Positions 5,040 through 12,288 of a stretch of 12,799 nt of DNA are shown here, piece by piece (position 1 is the first letter of the stretch; each line of letters starts with the position of its first letter). The position numbers and the translations under genes were made by a program. The notes below the pieces were generated by a model. That model ran no database searches and was not told where the DNA came from. It saw nothing but the letters and a program-made list of their open reading frames with translations. The stretch comes from CAYGFH01 sp964430295. GTDB taxonomy: Bacteria; Patescibacteriota; Microgenomatia; UBA10105; UBA927. The stretch covers positions 1 to 12,799 of the forward strand of contig CAYSEV010000039.1 of assembly GCA_964430295.1 (NCBI GenBank), read 5' to 3'.

Positions 5040-6038
5040 TTATTGAGAAGTGGAATTACGCAGGTATGTTCTAAAAAATTCAACATCTTTCAACACAGCA
5101 GTGTTCCAATCAGGTACCATATTATGATCAGCTCCTGTATACGTGCTATAGGTAACCTTTGTATTTGTTTGTTTTAATTGCTCTATAAACGCCGTACTCC
5201 ATGCAATAGGCACTGCTTCATCAGACCCACCCTGTTGGAGTTGTACAGGACCCTGTATACGATCAATAAAATTAGTCAATGAATATTGCTCTACATCATA
5301 CTGTGTCTCAAATGCCGCTAATTCTTTGCGCAAATATTTACCATGATCCGGAGCGTCATCTGTGTAATACAAAATAGAATACGGAAATGGTTTTGTAACA
5401 GGTGCCCATAGAACAGTTGGAATTGGTTTTTGCAGAATTTCCAGAACAGTTATAGCTATTTGTCCGCCATTACTGTGCCCCCAAATACCAACACGTGACG
5501 CATCAGCTTGAGAGATAGTTGATATAGACGATATAAGAGATAACGCAGTCGTATATGTTTCAAATCGATCTTTAAATATGTCACCCGAAAGAGGATCAGA
5601 TGTGCCATACCCTAAAAAATCAGGAGCCAGAGAGATAAATCCATGCGCAGCAAATACTTCTGCAGTACGCTCGGTCCCTACTCCTGGCGTGTAGATTGAT
5701 GGATCTACATAGCCGCGAAATTGAACTATAACAGGAAACGGTCCCTTGCCAATAGGCATATGAGCTAACCCACTCACCGTTTTTCCTTCTGAGACAAAGG
5801 AGAATGGCATCACAACGAAGGAATCTGTTGTATTCGTGGATTCTCCAAATGTAATCGTACTTGGTTTAAATGATGATGTTGATAGAGCCGGTATTGTGTA
5901 TTTTGCCAAGGGTTTTACATTTGTCTGCGTTGATCCTAATGGGGATATGATTTGCAATTGCTCCGGATGTTTTTGGAAAAAAATAATGAATCCAAGCAAA
6001 AGTGCAAGTATGGGGAAAATAAACCATTTCATACTCAT
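5040..6038 (-). CDS. Secreted or membrane-anchored alpha/beta hydrolase
   Basis: A 332-residue protein with an N-terminal signal-anchor (about 4-21), a Ser/Thr-rich linker (about 35-70) and an alpha/beta-hydrolase domain of the dienelactone-hydrolase / prolyl-oligopeptidase (S9) type. The nucleophile elbow is GHSNGG (187-192, Ser189). The other triad residues fit Asp273 in GGSDEAVP and His305 in GADHNM. The FRGYVDPS block (107-114) would form the oxyanion region. The fold covers esterases and peptidases; substrate unknown. The third codon is also ATG: a minus-strand TACACT (6044-6039) ends 6 nt before it, matching the leaderless pattern seen elsewhere, so the true start may be 6032. It is divergent from the gene at 6111 and converges on the terminator at 4890. 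Confidence 0.87.
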   Translation of the reverse strand: MSMKWFIFPILALLLGFIIFFQKHPEQLQIISPLGSTQTNVKPLAKYTIPALSTSSFKPSTITFGESTNTTDSFVVMPFSFVSEGKTVSGLAHMPIGKGPFPVIVQFRGYVDPSIYTPGVGTERTAEVFAAHGFISLAPDFLGYGTSDPLSGDIFKDRFETYTTALSLISSISTISQADASRVGIWGHSNGGQIAITVLEILQKPIPTVLWAPVTKPFPYSILYYTDDAPDHGKYLRKELAAFETQYDVEQYSLTNFIDRIQGPVQLQQGGSDEAVPIAWSTAFIEQLKQTNTKVTYSTYTGADHNMVPDWNTAVLKDVEFFRTYLRNSTSQ

Positions 6039-6110
6039 AGTGTATCAAACTCTACTGTCGGAATCGATCATACTTGTACGATACTGCAAAGATGGGATAT
6101 GCTTACAACA

Positions 6111-7145
6111 ATGGAAGAACAATTGGTTCAAGAATCCAATCCTCACTTCACTGACACACGTGTGCCCCAAAAAGCAGTATCACGTTCGCCTTTTATAATG
6201 CCGTTGTTCGTAGGTTTTTTTGGAATGGTTTTGGCACTAGGTTTATATGAAGGATTGCGCATATTACAGCAGCAAAAACAATCAACTGTGCCAACATCGT
6301 ATGAAGAATGTGCTAACATTTCCGGTAATACGATACAGACAAGTTACCCGCCAACATGTGTAACGACAAGTGGTCAAACATTCACACAGCGTATTTCCCC
6401 CACTCCACTTAGTGAAGAGCCCACTGAACCAACAATAGGTGCTAGTAATTCATACATCATTGCCCCAATACAATTGATGTTTGAACTGCCGCCTGCACTA
6501 CAAAAAAAAGGTGCGTGGATGCAATCGACAATCCCAGGTGATACCGGAACCAATATTTGCTTTACGCTTGAAAGCGGAGAGTCACTACTCGTACGAAGAG
6601 TATACGCAGGTGGTGTAGGCATTTGTCCAATGAAGATTTTTAGTGTTAACAGTGTCTCCAAAGATTTTACGGCAGGAAGGGGTGGCACATTTGCTGATTT
6701 AGACGGGTACCATGTTAGTCAGGGGAAATTTTATATGGGACAACGGGATGGAACTGCTGAGATACCCGCATCTATTGCAAAAGAAATAACCAATACACAT
6801 GGAGTTACATATCTTCAAATAACCGGTAAAGATTGGAACGAACCTGTCCCCCTTCCGGGAACAACATATATAGGTGCACTCATCAATACAAAAAATCCAG
6901 AGTTCCCTGGTATAGTCGTACAAATGGAACTTTCAAACGACCTGACAAAGCAGGTATTCAGTGACGTTCTTTCATCATTTAGATTTCAAACTGAAGAAGC
7001 GCGGACAAACGCTGCACCATATACATGTCCACAAAATGGTTGGGTAGACTGCATGCCTGGACCTGATCCTAAACCTCAATGTTCAGCACAAGCTATGGCG
7101 TGGTATAAAGCAAATTGTCCGACCTTCAAAGGTGGAGCACTCTAG
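6111..7145 (+). CDS. Membrane-anchored protein with two Cys-motif segments
   Basis: A 344-residue protein if ATG 6111 is the start; an ATG at 6099 adds four residues, and longer frames run into the divergent hydrolase gene. One membrane helix (about 28-47). After it is a small Cys module, SYEECANISG...SYPPTCVTTSGQTF (about 63-91), of a type recurrent in secreted CPR proteins. A central domain of about 190 residues follows, then a C-terminal module: YTCPQNGWVDCMPGPDP, then NCPTFKGGAL, with four cysteines. Function unknown; these modules are probably disulfide-bonded outside the cell. TTGTAC (6074-6079) and TATGCT (6098-6103) could be the promoter, with the start 7 nt beyond, again leaderless. 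The stop lies 1 bp from the end of the convergent kbl gene, with no terminator between. Confidence 0.75.
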   Translation: MEEQLVQESNPHFTDTRVPQKAVSRSPFIMPLFVGFFGMVLALGLYEGLRILQQQKQSTVPTSYEECANISGNTIQTSYPPTCVTTSGQTFTQRISPTPLSEEPTEPTIGASNSYIIAPIQLMFELPPALQKKGAWMQSTIPGDTGTNICFTLESGESLLVRRVYAGGVGICPMKIFSVNSVSKDFTAGRGGTFADLDGYHVSQGKFYMGQRDGTAEIPASIAKEITNTHGVTYLQITGKDWNEPVPLPGTTYIGALINTKNPEFPGIVVQMELSNDLTKQVFSDVLSSFRFQTEEARTNAAPYTCPQNGWVDCMPGPDPKPQCSAQAMAWYKANCPTFKGGAL

Positions 7146-7146
7146 T

Positions 7147-8358
7147 TTATTTGATTACCCCAAGTTCTTTGCCGACTGTTTCAAATGCCTGAAGGCCGAC
7201 ATCCAGATCCTCTTTTGTATGGGCGGCAGATGGCATAACACGTATTCGTGCTTTGCCAAGTGCTACCATCGGAAACTTAATTGGAGTAGCAAACACTCCC
7301 CGCTCAAATAATTTTGCGGAAAAGTCTTTTGCGAGATTTTCGTCGCCAAGCATGACAGGTGTAATTGGCGTTTGCGTAACTCCTGTATTAAATCCCATGT
7401 TAGTAAACCCATCACGCAGATACTTTGCATTTTCCCATAATGTTTTTACAAGCTCATCTGACTCAGAGAGAATCCGTACACCTTCTATGACGGCAGCACA
7501 ATCTGCGACAGTAAGACCGGTTGAGAATAAATATGGTCTTCCTTTCTGACGGTAATATTCGATTAATTCTTTTTTACCGGCAATGACTCCGCCAAGGACA
7601 CCGAAAGCTTTGGAAAGTGTTCCGACTTCAATATCCAGTTGTCCCTGAAGTCCGAAATGCGCTGCAATACCCCGACCGCCACCAACCACGCCCTCACCAT
7701 GAGCATCATCGACCATAGTGATTGCTCCATATGCTTTGGCAAGTTTCACAATATCAGGAAGGTTAGCAATATCGCCGTCCATACTAAATACACCATCTGT
7801 GACGACAAGAATAATCGGCTTTTGACCGTCTTTTTTTGGTGTCTTTGCAAATTCGGACGCTTCTTTCAACTTCGCCTCAAGTTCTGCCATATCATTGTGT
7901 TTGTATACATATTTCTGCTTTACCTGCGCGAGTTTAATAGCATCAATAATACTTGCATGATTAAGCTCGTCGGAAATAACAATATCTTCTTTCCCGACAA
8001 TCGTTGCGATGGCTACTATGTTTGCTATAAATCCGCCCGGCAATAAAAATGCAGCTTCCTGACCTTTAAATGCAGCAAGAGAGCTTTCTGCATCCATGTG
8101 CAGTTTCATATTTCCTGAAATAGGTCGAACAGCCCCTGCACCAACGCCATACTGTTTCACGGCTGTAATAACTGCCTCCACCAATCTTTTATCTTGTGCA
8201 AACCCAAGATAATTATTGGAACACAGATTCAATAATTTTTTACCATCGATGGTAAACCACGGTCCCTGCGGAGACTCCAAAACCCGCACAGGAGTATATA
8301 GACCTTTTTGTTTCATGTCTTCTATCGTGTCAAAATACGGTTGTAGTGGATGTTTCAT
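7147..8358 (-). CDS. kbl: Glycine C-acetyltransferase (2-amino-3-ketobutyrate CoA ligase)
   Basis: A 403-residue PLP enzyme of the alpha-oxoamine synthase family. KBL cleaves 2-amino-3-oxobutyrate with CoA to glycine and acetyl-CoA, the second step of threonine breakdown. The PLP lysine is in VGTLSKAFG (Lys250). MVDDAH (215-220) supplies the Asp that contacts the pyridine nitrogen, and NHASI (133-137) the stacking His. FSMDGDIANLPDI (191-203) and CSNNYLGFA (46-54) are family hallmarks. Length is normal. The family also holds BioF, ALA synthase and serine palmitoyltransferase, which sequence alone separates poorly, but the gene overlaps the TDH gene by 4 bp (ATGA), and that context decides in favour of KBL. 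A cytosolic dimer is expected. Confidence 0.92.
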   Translation of the reverse strand: MKHPLQPYFDTIEDMKQKGLYTPVRVLESPQGPWFTIDGKKLLNLCSNNYLGFAQDKRLVEAVITAVKQYGVGAGAVRPISGNMKLHMDAESSLAAFKGQEAAFLLPGGFIANIVAIATIVGKEDIVISDELNHASIIDAIKLAQVKQKYVYKHNDMAELEAKLKEASEFAKTPKKDGQKPIILVVTDGVFSMDGDIANLPDIVKLAKAYGAITMVDDAHGEGVVGGGRGIAAHFGLQGQLDIEVGTLSKAFGVLGGVIAGKKELIEYYRQKGRPYLFSTGLTVADCAAVIEGVRILSESDELVKTLWENAKYLRDGFTNMGFNTGVTQTPITPVMLGDENLAKDFSAKLFERGVFATPIKFPMVALGKARIRVMPSAAHTKEDLDVGLQAFETVGKELGVIK

Positions 8359-9299
8359 AGTCCTAGTTTCTCCTTTAATCCTGAAATCATAACCTTTGTA
8401 AGTTTTTGTAAGTCATATGTTGGCTTCCATCCCCAATCTTTGCGTGCCTGAGAGTCATCAATAGACTGCGGCCAGCTTTCTGCAATACGCTGTTTCACAG
8501 GATCAGGATCATATGACGCCTTAAACGACGGATATAGTTTTTGAATTTCAGACACCAGTTCTTTTGGCGTAAAATTAATGGCTGCAAAATTATAACTTGT
8601 CCGTACCGTAATCTTTTTTGCAGGTGCTTCCATAAGTTTCACTGTGCCTGCAATTGCGTCGTCTATATACATCATCGGAAGTCTGGCATCTGCTTTCAAA
8701 AATGGATTATATGCATTGTCTTTCAATAATCCATAAAATATATGAACAGAATACTCTGTAGTACCATCTCCCGGAGGAGCTTTATATCCGATAAGCCCAG
8801 GATACCGCAGACTTCGCACGTCTACTCCCCACCGTAAATGATAGTATTGGCACAGCAGTTCTCCGGTTACTTTTGTTACACCGTATATGGTAGTTGGCTC
8901 AAGCACAGTTTGCTGTGGTGTATTCTTTTTTGGTGTCGTTGGACCAAAAGCTGCAATAGAGCTTGGCCAAAAGACTTTGAATTTAAATTCCCGTGCCAGC
9001 TCCAGAACATTTCGAAGTCCCTGAATATTTACATCCCATGCCAGATCTGGATTTTTTTCTCCACCGACTGAAAGTAAACCTGCCAAATGATATACGTCTG
9101 TAATCGCATATTTCTTTACAAGCTTTCTCAGTGATGCACTGTCACGTACATCTCCTTTTACTAATTTTCCTTTGAATCCTGTTGGAATTGTTTTATTTCC
9201 CAACGCGAACACATGATCCATGCCATGTTTCTTTTGTAATATTGGAACCAGATCGGAACCGACCAGTCCAAATGCACCGGTAACTAAAATGTTTTTCAT
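8355..9299 (-). CDS. L-threonine 3-dehydrogenase, NAD-dependent, SDR/epimerase type
   Basis: A 314-residue extended short-chain dehydrogenase. It oxidises L-threonine to 2-amino-3-oxobutyrate with NAD+. The nucleotide motif is GAFGLVG (8-14). WPSSIAAFGPTTP (111-123) carries the catalytic serine, and YGVTK (139-143) the Tyr/Lys pair. RYPGLIGYKAPPGDGTTEY (165-183), LPMMYIDDAI (207-216) and SWPQSIDDSQARKDWGW (275-291) are signatures of the epimerase-like TDH rather than the zinc MDR-type Tdh. The ATG at 9299 is chosen; an upstream TTG frame adds residues before the dinucleotide motif that the family lacks. No SD. It overlaps kbl by ATGA, so the two products are translationally coupled; in other organisms such enzymes are thought to hand over the unstable intermediate. 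Confidence 0.92.
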   Translation of the reverse strand: MKNILVTGAFGLVGSDLVPILQKKHGMDHVFALGNKTIPTGFKGKLVKGDVRDSASLRKLVKKYAITDVYHLAGLLSVGGEKNPDLAWDVNIQGLRNVLELAREFKFKVFWPSSIAAFGPTTPKKNTPQQTVLEPTTIYGVTKVTGELLCQYYHLRWGVDVRSLRYPGLIGYKAPPGDGTTEYSVHIFYGLLKDNAYNPFLKADARLPMMYIDDAIAGTVKLMEAPAKKITVRTSYNFAAINFTPKELVSEIQKLYPSFKASYDPDPVKQRIAESWPQSIDDSQARKDWGWKPTYDLQKLTKVMISGLKEKLGL

Positions 9300-9333
9300 A
9301 TAGAGAGTTAGTCGCACGTTTTTCAATTAATCC

Positions 9334-9362
9334 TTCGCAGGCAAAATATTTCATGATAGAAT
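9334..9362 (+). promoter_or_regulatory. Promoter upstream of tRNA-Thr(GGT)
   Basis: -35 TTCGCA (9334-9339), 17-nt spacer, extended -10 TGA-TAGAAT (9354-9362). Transcription would start near 9369, so the transcript begins just before the tRNA-like fragment at 9377 and runs into the true tRNA at 9452. Confidence 0.4.
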
Positions 9363-9376
9363 AAAACTCTTGTGCT

Positions 9377-9425
9377 GCCTGATGGCTTCCTTCGGGAACC
9401 TCAGGATAAACAGTGGTAGATCATT
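9377..9425 (+). pseudogene. tRNA-Thr 5' fragment interrupted by a UUCG hairpin insert
   Basis: GCCTGATGGCT (9377-9387) and CAGTGGTAGATCATT (9411-9425) match GCCTGGATGGCT (9452-9463) and CAGTGGTAGAGCATT (9464-9478) of the downstream tRNA-Thr(GGT), one deletion and one substitution apart. Between them is a 23-nt insert (9388-9410) within the D arm. With the tRNA bases it folds into a strong hairpin: CCTGA/TCAGG, GG/CC, TTCC/GGAA closed by a TTCG tetraloop (9378-9405). No anticodon or 3' half follows, so this cannot be a functional tRNA. Confidence 0.7.
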
Positions 9426-9445
9426 CGGAATGAATTCCGAATGAT
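9420..9445. repeat. Perfect 12-bp inverted repeat before tRNA-Thr(GGT)
   Basis: ATCATTCGGAAT (9420-9431), two bases, ATTCCGAATGAT (9434-9445): a perfect palindrome ending 6 nt before the tRNA. Its left arm overlaps the end of the tRNA-like fragment. It could be a leader hairpin for processing, an operator, or the scar of an insertion. Confidence 0.75.
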
Positions 9446-9451
9446 GAGAGC

Positions 9452-9523
9452 GCCTGGATGGCTCAGTGGTAGAGCATTTTCTTGGTAAGAAAAAGGTCGC
9501 GGGTCCGATTCCCGCTCCAGGCT
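9452..9523 (+). tRNA. tRNA-Thr(GGT)
   Basis: Acceptor GCCTGGA (9452-9458) with TCCAGGC (9516-9522), discriminator T9523; CCA is not fully encoded (CA follows). D arm GCTC/GAGC, anticodon stem TTTTC/GAAAA with loop TTGGTAA, anticodon GGT reading ACC. T stem GCGGG/CCCGC with loop TCCGATT: position 55 is C, as in the other tRNA-Thr of this window. Confidence 0.93.
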
Positions 9524-9603
9524 CAGAAAACACATAGGTATAGTAGCAATGTATTGCAATCTACTCAGATTGTAGGAAAAACACTCAGCTAAGAAGTCCT
9601 AAC

Positions 9604-10329
9604 TCATGATTTGATGATAGTATCAATAACCTGCAGTACAATCCTCAAAATTTCTTTCATTATTCGCTTGGCATGAGGACCTATTTCATCCGCATACTGT
9701 GTAAACAACTGAACAATGAGATCTTTCAACTCTTTGCCATATGATAATAACGCCTCATGCTTTTTTTGTTTTTCAAATTTTCCAAGGATGAATACATGAG
9801 GAAGCCTTACTGATATGACGCGATATGGTTCATACAATTTATTTATGAATAGCTCCAATCCATATCCGATTTTTTGGATATTGGGGAGCTCAGGTTCTAT
9901 ATATATACGTCGCAGTACACGTTGTCCGGTAAGCGCATTAAACGGCTCAAACTTGCCCGCTGACCAGAATCGTGCAAGGCCTAATACCATATCCTGTTTA
10001 CCGGAACTGACAGGATCTGTTATTCGATTTAAATCTTTATGCGTCAGACCAACAGTATCAGCATCGAGTAATACCAATATATCTCCGGTGCTTTTTGTGA
10101 TTCCATGTGCTATAGCAGCAGCTTTTCCCTGATTTTTAGTGTGCCTGATGAGGATAATATCCGGTATGAATTGTTTTACACTTTGGCTCGTTTTATCTTT
10201 TGATCCGTCATCTACAACAATGATCTCCTGAGCTTTACCCCATGCTCGTACGATTTCTACTATAGAACTAAGCGTCCGTTCTTCATTATAGGCGGCAATA
10301 ATGACGGAAATAGTTTGCATTTTTTTCAT
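9604..10329 (-). CDS. Glycosyltransferase family 2
   Basis: A 241-residue GT-A fold enzyme. ISVIIAAYNEE (7-17) is the N-terminal strand and nucleotide-binding start, VVDDGSKDKT (38-47) holds the uridine-contacting Asp pair, KNQGKAAAIAHG (65-76) and LVLLDADT (85-92) give the metal-binding DxD-like motif. NALTGQR (131-137) is the acceptor-side region. It transfers a sugar from a nucleotide donor; donor and acceptor are unknown. There is no multi-helix membrane tail as in DPM1/GtrB-type members, but the last 25 residues form an amphipathic helix that might bind the membrane. The fourth codon is an ATG, preceded by TATATG plus six A; starting there would give MQTISVIIAAYNEE, the usual GT2 beginning, so 10320 is a real alternative start. 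Confidence 0.88.
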   Translation of the reverse strand: MKKMQTISVIIAAYNEERTLSSIVEIVRAWGKAQEIIVVDDGSKDKTSQSVKQFIPDIILIRHTKNQGKAAAIAHGITKSTGDILVLLDADTVGLTHKDLNRITDPVSSGKQDMVLGLARFWSAGKFEPFNALTGQRVLRRIYIEPELPNIQKIGYGLELFINKLYEPYRVISVRLPHVFILGKFEKQKKHEALLSYGKELKDLIVQLFTQYADEIGPHAKRIMKEILRIVLQVIDTIIKS

Positions 10330-10415
10330 ATACTATCTACGTCGCTATTCTACATGAAAGTATCTACGCCGCCAACCCTATTGCCTCACATACTGCAATA
10401 TGTCACGATGGTAGT

Positions 10416-11300
10416 ATGAGTTTGCTCTCACTGTTTTCTATTGCTGTTTTTGCAGCTGAGACTATACTGTCTCCAATTCCGGATTCTGTATCATCTCCTG
10501 TCACGTCTTTCCCTGCAAAATCATTTGCTCAAATCATAGTGAAACATCCGCCCACAAAGGTACTTGGAGTCATGACGGAAACTCCACCAGCAACACCTTC
10601 TGCTACCCCGACAGTAGCTTCCGGTATCACAACTATGAAAAAACATTATTCAATTGCTTTTTTAGGTGATTCTATGATCGATACATTGGGACCGGGTATT
10701 CCCCATACTCAAAAAGCATTGAAATCCCTATATCCATCCACATCCTTTGACTTGTATAACTATGGCGTTGGAGCAACAAATATTGATTATGGACTTCAGA
10801 GAATTACCCGTGGTTATACGTATCTGGGAAACGAGATACCTGCGCTTATAACCAAACATCCTGATATCGTTGTAGTTGAGTCATTTGCATATAATCCCTA
10901 CCCGTATGATGCTGGTGCACTCGATAGGCATTGGCTACAACTTGCTGCGATTGTAGATTCTCTCAAAGCAAATCTGCCCGGAGTCCGTATTGTTATTGCA
11001 GCTACCATTGCTCCAAACAGCACGGTATTTGGTGATGGTGCGCCCGGCTTATCGTTTGCCATTGACGATAAAATCAAGCGAACAACGACCATAAAACAGT
11101 ATCTGGATTCAACGGTTAAATTTGCTAAAAGTCAAAAACTACCGCTCGCAGACGTGTTTCATGCAAGTATAGATGCTGCAGGAAACGGAAAACTTCAGTA
11201 CATAAATGGTGGAGATCATATACATTATTCCGATGCTGGCCGAATGCTATTTGCTCAAATTGTTGCAAACACGCTCACTTCTTCAGGATTGATTAAATAA
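10416..11300 (+). CDS. Secreted SGNH/GDSL-family hydrolase
   Basis: A 294-residue protein with a hydrophobic N-terminus (about 1-15, likely signal), a Pro/Ser/Thr-rich linker (about 20-70) and an SGNH hydrolase domain (about 77-290). Block I is IAFLGDSMIDT with the nucleophile Ser86. NYGVGATN (115-122) fits the Gly/Asn oxyanion blocks, and GGDHIHYSDAGR (265-276) gives the DxxH pair (Asp267, His270). These enzymes are esterases or deacetylases, often acting on cell-surface glycans; the substrate is unknown. It is divergent from the GT2 gene. No SD. TTGCCT (10381-10386) and CACGAT (10403-10408) could be the promoter, with the ATG 7 nt beyond the -10. Confidence 0.87.
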   Translation: MSLLSLFSIAVFAAETILSPIPDSVSSPVTSFPAKSFAQIIVKHPPTKVLGVMTETPPATPSATPTVASGITTMKKHYSIAFLGDSMIDTLGPGIPHTQKALKSLYPSTSFDLYNYGVGATNIDYGLQRITRGYTYLGNEIPALITKHPDIVVVESFAYNPYPYDAGALDRHWLQLAAIVDSLKANLPGVRIVIAATIAPNSTVFGDGAPGLSFAIDDKIKRTTTIKQYLDSTVKFAKSQKLPLADVFHASIDAAGNGKLQYINGGDHIHYSDAGRMLFAQIVANTLTSSGLIK

Positions 11301-11355
11301 AATCACCCTGAGCGTATGAAAAAACTCTTCTAATTGTCATTCGGGAAACCCCATC

Positions 11356-11384
11356 TTGGCGGATAGGAAAAACTGCGATATAAT
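11356..11384 (+). promoter_or_regulatory. Promoter of rpmG, leaderless geometry
   Basis: -35 TTGGCG (11356-11361), exactly 17 nt, -10 TATAAT (11379-11384), then 6 nt to the ATG at 11391. The predicted +1 is the A of the start codon. It is the best example in the window of a promoter placed for a leaderless mRNA. Confidence 0.7.
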
Positions 11385-11390
11385 ACACCT

Positions 11391-11564
11391 ATGGCAAAAA
11401 AAGAACAGAGAGAACTGCTTGCACTACAATGCACAGTCTGCAAAAACCAAAACTACATAACGAAGCGCAATAAAATAAATACTCCTGAGAAATTGGTGAT
11501 GAGTAAGTATTGCCGACATTGCCGTAAGCACACCGAGCATAAAGAGACCACGAAGCTTGACTGA
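11391..11564 (+). CDS. rpmG: 50S ribosomal protein bL33
   Basis: A 57-residue protein (MAKKEQRELLALQCTVCKNQ...) ending KETTKLD then TGA. It is bL33, a small protein of the large subunit near the E site. Two CxxC pairs (Cys14/Cys17 and Cys41/Cys44) show the zinc-binding form. NYITKRNKINTPEKLVMSKYC is the family core, including the KYC and CRKHTEHKE ending. Length is typical (50-60). It stands alone rather than next to secE/nusG. There is no SD, and the -10 box ends 6 nt before the ATG. Identification is secure despite the small size. Confidence 0.95.
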   Translation: MAKKEQRELLALQCTVCKNQNYITKRNKINTPEKLVMSKYCRHCRKHTEHKETTKLD

Positions 11565-11592
11565 TAGGTTTACACCTGATTTTCTTTTGTTT

Positions 11593-11621
11593 TTGTCATT
11601 TTTGAGCGCTCCTGATATAGT
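11593..11621 (+). promoter_or_regulatory. Promoter of the 11654 gene
   Basis: -35 TTGTCA (11593-11598), 17-nt spacer, -10 TATAGT (11616-11621). The leader would be about 26 nt, with no SD near the ATG. A TTATAC at 11643-11648 is an alternative -10 much closer to the start. Confidence 0.55.
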
Positions 11622-11653
11622 ACTTTCTAGAGAGTGTTTTCTTTATACGTGTT

Positions 11654-12184
11654 ATGCACAGAAATACATATATCTTGGTGATATTCCTAGCCATTTTTGC
11701 CGCGCTTGTTGCTGGCGTAAACATTGGACATAACATGAAAGAACCGCAGCAGGAATTAGCTGGATATCCATCGGAACGTACAACAATAACACAACCGGCA
11801 CCAATCGAACCGGTTAAAAAAGATTACGAAAATAAAGGGTGCGCCGTTACGTTCCCAATACCAAACCAATTTACCCTTACAAATGAATCTACCTTAAGTG
11901 CTATGTTTACACGATCGGATGCAAAAAGCTCTATACTTTTGGCCTGTCAAAAAGATATACCCCGCCCCCCACTCCCAACCAGTTATATCGAAACTGTTAA
12001 ACTGACGACAGTGGACAAAACAACAACAATCTCAGCGAAACTGTATCATGATCAGTCTCAAAAAGATGGAGAAAAAATAGATGCGCTTATTTACTATAAT
12101 CCGAACATTAAGATGGATGTATTTATCGCAGGATACGGTCCGGAGTTTGATACCCTTCGCAGTACTCTTCACCTACTTCAGTAG
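11654..12184 (+). CDS. Membrane-anchored protein of unknown function
   Basis: A 176-residue protein with an uncleaved-looking signal-anchor (about 6-24), a Pro/Thr/Glu linker (about 30-58) and a C-terminal domain (about 60-176) of alternating strands. It has two cysteines (63 and 98), which could form one disulfide outside the cell. The domain ends FIAGYGPEFDTLRSTLHLL, like small beta-rich periplasmic domains, e.g. the central domain of the 6111-7145 protein, whose end (SDVLSSFRF) is similar in style; that link is only a visual impression. No catalytic motif is seen. I do not recognise a family. Confidence 0.7.
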   Translation: MHRNTYILVIFLAIFAALVAGVNIGHNMKEPQQELAGYPSERTTITQPAPIEPVKKDYENKGCAVTFPIPNQFTLTNESTLSAMFTRSDAKSSILLACQKDIPRPPLPTSYIETVKLTTVDKTTTISAKLYHDQSQKDGEKIDALIYYNPNIKMDVFIAGYGPEFDTLRSTLHLLQ

Positions 12185-12212
12185 CTATCTTTAGCGTTTG
12201 TTTCATCTCTGA

Positions 12213-12218
12213 TATAAT
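12213..12218 (+). promoter_or_regulatory. -10 box of the composite tRNA/GIY-YIG locus
   Basis: A perfect TATAAT ends 9 nt before the first tRNA-like 5' end (12228); the -35 region (TTTAGC, 12190-12195) is poor. The transcript would start near 12225 and could cover the fragment, the GIY-YIG gene, the split tRNA and tRNA-Trp. Confidence 0.5.
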
Positions 12219-12227
12219 TACGTTTAC

Positions 12228-12282
12228 AGGGCCATAGTTCACCCAGCCCTTCGCGAAGGGCTGGGTCAATGGCTAGGATAAT
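12228..12282 (+). pseudogene. tRNA 5' fragment with palindrome in the D loop
   Basis: AGGGCCATAGTTCA (12228-12241) and CAATGGCTAGGATA (12267-12280) repeat the 5' end of the tRNA-like gene at 12546 (AGGGCCATAGTTCAATGGCT onward). They are parted by a hairpin placed exactly in the D loop. D-stem pairing GTTC/GGAT is kept. No anticodon arm follows; the sequence passes directly into the GIY-YIG start codon. GATAAT (12277-12282) at its end lies 6 nt before that ATG and can act as a -10 box. Confidence 0.75.
12241..12266. repeat. 26-nt perfect palindrome in the tRNA D loop
   Basis: ACCCAGCCCTTCG (12241-12253) is followed directly by its reverse complement (12254-12266). It is flanked by TCA on both sides (12239-12241, 12266-12268), which could be a 3-bp target duplication of an inserted 24-nt palindrome. 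In RNA it gives a 9-bp GC-rich stem. Confidence 0.85.
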
Positions 12283-12288
12283 ACATAT

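Noticed and set aside
5952..6110. N-terminal extension of the 6111 gene
   Set aside because: It overlaps the coding region of the divergent hydrolase and lacks a signal-anchor at the start; ATG 6111 fits the promoter spacing.
9351..9533. 60-aa minus-strand frame over tRNA-Thr(GGT)
   Set aside because: It is antisense to a tRNA and its repeat; peptide of low plausibility.
11301..11355. CACCCTGAGCG fragment resembling common intergenic repeats
   Set aside because: Only about 11 bases match and no inverted partner is present; too short to call.
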